Shown piece by piece: positions 59,134 through 64,000 of a stretch of 64,000 nt of DNA (positions are counted from its first letter, which is position 1; every line of letters starts with the position of its first letter). Below the pieces are notes generated by a model. It was not told the DNA's origin. It did no database searches and saw only the letters and a program-made list of their open reading frames with translations. The translations under genes were made by a program, and so were the position numbers. The DNA comes from Acidobacteriota bacterium (lineage in GTDB: Bacteria; Acidobacteriota; Thermoanaerobaculia; Multivoradales; Multivoraceae). Location: the NCBI GenBank assembly GCA_029263415.1, contig JAJCXN010000038.1, positions 1-64,000 on the forward strand, given 5' to 3'.

Positions 59134-60888
59134 ATGCACTCCCCAAGAACCATCCCAGCGCCAAGTCCAGAGGAGTCAAACAGCCTCCTGTCAGCGTTGT
59201 GGATGGTGCAAGGACTTTTTGTGGCGGCGTTTGTGCTCTCGGCCTGGCTATCCGACGACGCCTACATCTCGTTCCGTACGGTCGACAACGCGCTCAGCGG
59301 CTACGGACTGACCTGGAACCCCATCGAGCGTGTCCAGGCCTATACCCACCCCCTCTGGCTCTTCCTCCACATCGCCGCTGTGAAGGTCACTAGCGAGTAC
59401 TACTTCACAAGCCTAATCCTGTGCTTCACGTTCTCCTGGGGTGGTCTTTGGCTACTGACTCGGCGGCTAGCTACCTCTGTGCAGATCGCTTCCGCTGCCG
59501 CGCTCGCCCTGCTCTCTTCCAAGGCATTCGTCGACTACGCTAGTTCCGGTCTTGAGGACCCACTCACCCGCTTGTTACTGGTTCTCTATGCACTTGTCCT
59601 GCTCAGGCCGATGCACTCGCCGGTTCGCAACGGCGCCAGCATCGCGCTGCTGGCAGCGCTCGGCGCGCTCTGCCGTCCCGACGCATTCCTCTTCTTCTTA
59701 CCCGGACTCGTGTGGCAGGCCAAGCGAGCGCTCGACCTGCGCCGTCTGAGGCCTTTCGCTGTTGCTGTGATCGCGGGCATTCTTCCCCTTCTTTGCTGGG
59801 CAGCCTTCGCCTTCGTCTACTACGGCTCGCCGTTCCCCAACACGGCTACCGCAAAGCTTGCGATGGGAGTCCCTCGCCATGGCCTGTTACTCCAAAGCCT
59901 CGCGTACATCACTGACTCACTCACCCGCGACCCCTTTACACTGGTGTTGATCGCCTTCGCGGCCTCGTTCGCCTGGCGACGTCGTAACATCTTCCTAGCC
60001 CCCGAGGAGGATCCCAGAACCACCGCGAGCGTGATCCTGGTCGCCAGCGCGTTGCTGTACCTAGGCTTCGTGTTCTGGATTGGAGGTGACTACATGTCGG
60101 GCCGCATGCTCGGCTCTCCTCTTCTGCTGGCCGTAATGAGCCTCATGCTGCATCCATGGGCCTCTTTAAGGAGAAGGAGCCAAGCTTTCTTGGCGCTCGG
60201 TTTCCTACTACTACTTCTGATCCGCATGCTCAGCCCCTTGATCATCGACAACGTCGGTCCCTACGGCGTAGGTGACGAGCGCAGAACGCATCATCCCTAC
60301 ACCGGCCTGCTCTACGCGGGCGGTCAGCCTTGGCCCCAACACAGTCTCAGGACCCGGGGCGAGGGCGCCAGGAACCGGTCGGGAGTGGAGGTTTCCGGCG
60401 CGGTCGGCCTGTTCGGTTTTTATGCCGGTCCCGGCACAACCATCGTCGACATCTTCGGGCTCACCGACCCCCTGCTCGCTCGGCTTCCCGGCATCGTGAC
60501 TGAGGAGATTCCCACCGCGAACATCGCCAACTGGCGGCCGGGACACGCGCAGCGACCCGTTCCTGAAGGTTACCTTTCTGCCGTTACCGGCCCGACGACG
60601 CTAGTAGCCGACCCCGATCTGGCGCACTTCTATGCCGTCGTTCAGCACGTTACACGTGGACCGCTCTTCTCCGTTGAGCGCCTCGGCGAGGCGCTAGCGC
60701 TGCTGCTCGGCGCATACGACGGCGATATCGACCGCTACGTGGAACGCCATCCACAACTCTTCGACCGCTACGGCGAATCCCAGGAGACCCTTTGGGGCGA
60801 CTCTGCCTTTCAGCAACCAGCCGATCTGCGCTTGCATCTTCCTTCGACACCATCCAACCACGGCGATCCGCACGTCCGAGACGACTAG
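59134..60888 (+). CDS. ZomB-like integral membrane glycosyltransferase
   Basis: A 584-residue polytopic protein with about ten hydrophobic helices. Near the N-terminus it has SDDAYISFRTVDNALSGYGL then TWNPIERVQAYTHPLWLFLH: the Asp-Asp pair in a first periplasmic loop and the following R-V-Q-A-Y-T-H-P-L motif match ZomB/arabinofuranosyl-transferase-type GT-C enzymes that use polyprenyl-phosphate sugar donors. Later loops carry FWIGGDYMSGRML. The C-terminal ~220 residues are soluble and periplasmic. The start at 59134 (ATG) is used; a TTG lies one codon earlier. It could glycosylate surface polymers or proteins; the acceptor is unknown. Confidence 0.85.
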   Translation: MHSPRTIPAPSPEESNSLLSALWMVQGLFVAAFVLSAWLSDDAYISFRTVDNALSGYGLTWNPIERVQAYTHPLWLFLHIAAVKVTSEYYFTSLILCFTFSWGGLWLLTRRLATSVQIASAAALALLSSKAFVDYASSGLEDPLTRLLLVLYALVLLRPMHSPVRNGASIALLAALGALCRPDAFLFFLPGLVWQAKRALDLRRLRPFAVAVIAGILPLLCWAAFAFVYYGSPFPNTATAKLAMGVPRHGLLLQSLAYITDSLTRDPFTLVLIAFAASFAWRRRNIFLAPEEDPRTTASVILVASALLYLGFVFWIGGDYMSGRMLGSPLLLAVMSLMLHPWASLRRRSQAFLALGFLLLLLIRMLSPLIIDNVGPYGVGDERRTHHPYTGLLYAGGQPWPQHSLRTRGEGARNRSGVEVSGAVGLFGFYAGPGTTIVDIFGLTDPLLARLPGIVTEEIPTANIANWRPGHAQRPVPEGYLSAVTGPTTLVADPDLAHFYAVVQHVTRGPLFSVERLGEALALLLGAYDGDIDRYVERHPQLFDRYGESQETLWGDSAFQQPADLRLHLPSTPSNHGDPHVRDD

Positions 60889-61031
60889 CGGTTGGGTCGA
60901 CCATTCGTTGTCACCGTCGGTCGGGATCGCACGTCCTGCCAAGGCGCACTCGACCTCGACCGGTAGCTGAGCCGCACCGTCGCTAGGCACCCTCAGTCCA
61001 GCGAGGATTGGGGCACAACCGTTTGCCAGCG

Positions 61032-64000
61032 TCAGCCGCGGCCACCAAACCGGCGCGAGACAAACGCCCACACGAACGTCTCCTCGCGCCCTCGGTCGGG
61101 GTCAGCACCAAGACCTCGGCCAATTCCAAACGACCAGTTCGTCTGCAATGGCCCATGTACGGTGGTGGTGATTTCCGCACCGACCAACGTCTGCTCGAAA
61201 ACGGACTCTGCACCCTGTATGAGTTGATCGACCTCGAACTGGACCGAGTTGAATCTCAACCGCAAGGGCAGTCGGCCGACCCTGAAGGTGTAGCTCAGCG
61301 CAACGTGCGCAGCGCGATCGAAACCAAAGCTCGAGCTATACCCGGGGACCCGCGCTCCCACCTGGAATAGGCGGCGTCGCGAAAAGCGATCGACATCCCA
61401 GGCGGAGAACACCGCCGCAGAGAGCCCGATCGTTTGGGACTGCCCCAGCGGCTTAAGCGCCGCGACCCAAAGACTCGCCAGATCGAACGACGTCGCACCT
61501 GGTTCGTTGGCGCCAATGCCCCAGGGATCGAAGCGTTCTCGCTCACCATGGCTGACCCGCAATCGCGCCGAAAGCCCGCGATGGGCCCAATTCAGGTCAC
61601 CGCCCACCTGGTGCTCCACCGTGTCAGTAGGCAGCACGAAATCAGGATCCGTGCCCTCCCTCCGTTTGAAGCCCAGATCTTGGTAGTCGTACCGAAGCCT
61701 CAGCGAAAACTCGCCGGGCAAGGGGCGAGCGAATGCAAAACGCGCGGACGTCCTACGGGTATCCAGGCTTAGGTCGCGAAACGAACCTTCGTCGCCGGGA
61801 GAATCACTCGAAATCCGCTCGAACACCGCATCCTCTTCAGGATTCAACTCGAGATCGAAAGACGCGGTGGCAGACCAATGGGATCCGAACAACGCAGGGT
61901 TGGTGATTGAAAGCAACCCGTCGTCGTCGTCACCGCCAAAGAAGAACAAGAGTTCACCTTTGCCGCGCCGACCTCGGCCCAAGAAATCCGTGTTGGAATA
62001 GCTGAACGACTGGATCCCGTAGGTCGCCGAATCACCGGTCCCACCGACCACGCCAAACCCGATCTGAAAAGCGTTGGGGAAGGCGAACAAACCGGCCAAC
62101 ACCGTGTCCGGATCAACATCCGTATTGAACAACGACCTCGAAAGGTCCATGACCGCGGGCGCGTGGCTGGGCTGCTGCTCTTGCGGTACAGGCTCTGCCG
62201 GTGTCGGCAAGCACTCGCCTTTGCCATCAAGCCCTTCACTGCAGTCATCTCGCTCACGCAAGGCGCCGATTGTGCCGTACTGGATGTCACCCCGACTCGC
62301 TTTCGCCTCGGTACCGCGCAGCAACCATCGATGGCCATCGGGAGGCGTCGACACGTGGATCAACGCATCGCTCGCGTGTGCTTCGGCCACCTGCTGCTCG
62401 ATGTCGGGCTGGTTGTACTGGAAATTGGTTCGTGTGTACTCGAGGTCATAGGACCCGGTGAAATCGAGCAAGTCGATGGTTTGAGAGCCCGCTCGTTTGC
62501 GCCAATCCCAAAAGCAGCTATCACCACCAGCTATCCACTCGAAGTCGGTGGTGAAGTGACCGTCCACGGTGCCAATGCCTAGGTTCTTGTGGTGCGTCCG
62601 GATGCGCACGTGCGCGCCGGTTCCGCGATCGATCCACACTGAGCCAGTGACTAATCGCCCGTCACGTACCGGTTCAAACCCGATCTTCCAAGTGTCGTGA
62701 CCGCGGATATTCTCCTGACCTTGGTAGCGATAGCGGTAGGTCTTGCGATTCTCGACCGTGAGCGGCGCCATTTCGATCCGATCGATGGGCCGACTCAACC
62801 GCGCCTTGCGCAGTTTGTCTCGCGGCGCCTTGACCCCGTCGCGCCAAAAGTTCAGATGGAGGTATTCGTCATACCAGCCACGCCGCGCCAAGATCCGATG
62901 CTCCCACTGCGAACGGCCACCACCGGGCCACAACGGAACACTGTCGATGTACTCCATAACATCGAGAGACAGCACCCGTTCACGCTGCCGTTTCTGAAAA
63001 ATCTGATTGAGCACCACCACTTCATAAGGATCAACGATCACGTCGTCCTCGACCAGCATGCGGGTCGCCTGCGCTGAATCGGATTCAGGTTCCATCTCAA
63101 TCAGCCAGTAGCGACTACTGCCATCAAGTTGAACACGGACCGATCGACCCTCCAATTCACTTGCCACATGTCCGGTTGCAGGAAACACCGTGGTCACCCG
63201 CTCCATCGGCTCGAGCTGAAACCAAAGCGACTCAGCAATCCCGACCGGTGCGTACAACGCGATCAAGTAGTGGTTGGTGTCGGGCTGCAAGAAGAACTGA
63301 GCCTTCACCCGTGGGTCTGCAAGAACGTGGGGCTGAAGCTCTAGCTGACCGGAGCCTGAAGCGCGCAACGCCTCTAGAAAGGCGTACTCCTCTATACCGA
63401 CCTCTCCATCTTCGACCAAGACCAACGCTGCCCCGCTCGCGGCACCCTCGAGAAGGAGACTCAGGAGTTGCCCTTGTCCCACCCGCGTCTTCAGCCATGG
63501 ACGTCCGGAGGTATCACGACTCGGAACAGACCCAGCTACTCCTGGCTCGGAAGAGCCGGCAAGATAGCCCTCGATGTAAGGAGCCAAGTCCGCACCAACA
63601 AGATTCTCAAGAAGTTCCGGCGAGCCTTCAAGTGCAACGCGCGCGCCGGCGGCGGCCGCACCGATGTCGACGATGAGACTCTTGAGCCGAAATGCGATCT
63701 GCGCTGCAGAGCCCAGCTCCGCGAGTTCGCGCTCTCGCAACTGCACCACCACAAATCGAGTATCGCTACTCATGGTCGGCAAGGTTCCCTCGAGAGGAAA
63801 GGGCACCTCAACCAGTTCGCGGGCAATGGCGGCGCGACCGAGCCATTCGGGCAGTGCGTCCAAACTCTCTTGTGCTTGCAACAAGGGCGCACTGGCCCGG
63901 CGCAACCGACGTAGGTCGCCAGCGTCCAACGCTGGACCAGGAACGATGCTGAGGGTCCCACGATCCAGCACCTCGACACCGAGCCCAAGAGGGGCAACCA
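61032..64000 (-). CDS. Large probable outer-membrane protein, partial at window end
   Basis: At least 979 codons; the frame continues past a GTG at 63971 without a stop to the window edge (...VAPLGLGVEVLDRG), so the N-terminus is probably missing. The first ~290 residues are a mixed domain of unknown type. Residues about 300-510 (SLDVMEYIDSVPLWPGGGRS, RYRYQGQENIRGHDTWKIGF, GSVWIDRGTGAHVRIRTHHK) resemble LolA-like 'outer membrane lipoprotein-sorting' folds. From about 640 the sequence becomes alternating beta strands with aromatic girdles (LFAFPNAFQIGFGVVGGTGD ... WSFGIGRGLGADPDRGREET then FVWAFVSRRF), a probable outer-membrane barrel. The function is unknown. Confidence 0.8.
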   Translation of the reverse strand, partial: VAPLGLGVEVLDRGTLSIVPGPALDAGDLRRLRRASAPLLQAQESLDALPEWLGRAAIARELVEVPFPLEGTLPTMSSDTRFVVVQLRERELAELGSAAQIAFRLKSLIVDIGAAAAGARVALEGSPELLENLVGADLAPYIEGYLAGSSEPGVAGSVPSRDTSGRPWLKTRVGQGQLLSLLLEGAASGAALVLVEDGEVGIEEYAFLEALRASGSGQLELQPHVLADPRVKAQFFLQPDTNHYLIALYAPVGIAESLWFQLEPMERVTTVFPATGHVASELEGRSVRVQLDGSSRYWLIEMEPESDSAQATRMLVEDDVIVDPYEVVVLNQIFQKRQRERVLSLDVMEYIDSVPLWPGGGRSQWEHRILARRGWYDEYLHLNFWRDGVKAPRDKLRKARLSRPIDRIEMAPLTVENRKTYRYRYQGQENIRGHDTWKIGFEPVRDGRLVTGSVWIDRGTGAHVRIRTHHKNLGIGTVDGHFTTDFEWIAGGDSCFWDWRKRAGSQTIDLLDFTGSYDLEYTRTNFQYNQPDIEQQVAEAHASDALIHVSTPPDGHRWLLRGTEAKASRGDIQYGTIGALRERDDCSEGLDGKGECLPTPAEPVPQEQQPSHAPAVMDLSRSLFNTDVDPDTVLAGLFAFPNAFQIGFGVVGGTGDSATYGIQSFSYSNTDFLGRGRRGKGELLFFFGGDDDDGLLSITNPALFGSHWSATASFDLELNPEEDAVFERISSDSPGDEGSFRDLSLDTRRTSARFAFARPLPGEFSLRLRYDYQDLGFKRREGTDPDFVLPTDTVEHQVGGDLNWAHRGLSARLRVSHGERERFDPWGIGANEPGATSFDLASLWVAALKPLGQSQTIGLSAAVFSAWDVDRFSRRRLFQVGARVPGYSSSFGFDRAAHVALSYTFRVGRLPLRLRFNSVQFEVDQLIQGAESVFEQTLVGAEITTTVHGPLQTNWSFGIGRGLGADPDRGREETFVWAFVSRRFGGRG

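Noticed and set aside
1-64000. CRISPR arrays, tRNA, rRNA, riboswitches
   Set aside because: No regularly spaced direct repeats of CRISPR size, no cloverleaf with T-loop GTTCGAATC context outside genes, and no rRNA landmarks were seen by eye; a covariance-model search would be needed to exclude small RNAs.

Overview
The window reads as chromosome from a high-GC, Gram-negative-type bacterium, most likely an acidobacterium (class Thermoanaerobaculia or a near relative). This is inference from gene content: two orphan MacB-like ADOP permeases (one with a PadR partner), a VPS10/BNR propeller protein, an S9 peptidase, a BlaI/M56 pair, Ser/Thr kinases, copper-monooxygenase-like cytochromes, and secreted proteins carrying a DGFESG...W motif. 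No rRNA, tRNA or CRISPR array was recognised by eye.

Positions 1-15.3 kb are an accessory, decaying region. A leftward cassette (HTH protein, small protein, large serine recombinase, with a good sigma70-type promoter) and a DUF5372 gene abut the C-terminal remnant of a REP-associated (RAYT) transposase. After an S9 peptidase comes a cluster of toxin-antitoxin and abortive-infection genes, mostly broken: a frameshifted AbiEi remnant, a BrnT-like toxin with a 1-nt frameshift beside an intact antitoxin, a Phd antitoxin with only a toxin stub, and an intact HigB-HigA pair. A dispersed palindromic repeat with core GTGCCAGGCAC sits between or inside these remnants. A SEC-C protein, a BNR-repeat secreted protein, a DUF4287/DUF5655 protein and an RHH-plus-nucleotidyltransferase pair (possible TA module) follow.

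Positions 15.4-25.7 kb hold housekeeping and redox genes: a mercuric-reductase-like flavoprotein, a deleted amidohydrolase, a GST, a DUF924 protein, an AbgT-family transporter, a MITE-like element, a DUF3566 membrane protein, a chrA pseudogene, a minimal protein kinase, and a PadR regulator directly upstream of an ADOP permease. Positions 25.8-27.0 kb are occupied by an imperfect palindrome of about 0.9 kb whose arms recur as a third copy at about 15.0-15.2 kb.

Positions 27-41 kb: a haem/copper protein with a strong terminator; a BlaI regulator and an M56 (BlaR1-type) peptidase whose sensor region is replaced by two blocks of eight 14-residue repeats, preceded by a perfect 12-bp inverted repeat; a CAP-domain secreted protein; a second ADOP permease; a small secreted protein with a matrixin metalloprotease; a secreted protein built from a duplicated domain; and two overlapping SPFH (band 7) genes.

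Positions 41-64 kb: a membrane Ser/Thr kinase abutting a membrane SpoIIE-type phosphatase, a carboxylesterase, a CocE-type hydrolase, a large C25 (gingipain-like) peptidase, an FAD-linked oxidase, a LolA-like secreted protein, a 1066-residue BNR/sortilin-like protein, a ZomB-like membrane glycosyltransferase, and a large, probable outer-membrane protein running off the right edge. The recurring theme is proteolysis and peptide handling at the cell surface, with kinase/phosphatase and BlaI-type control, next to a hotspot of inactivated mobile and TA elements.
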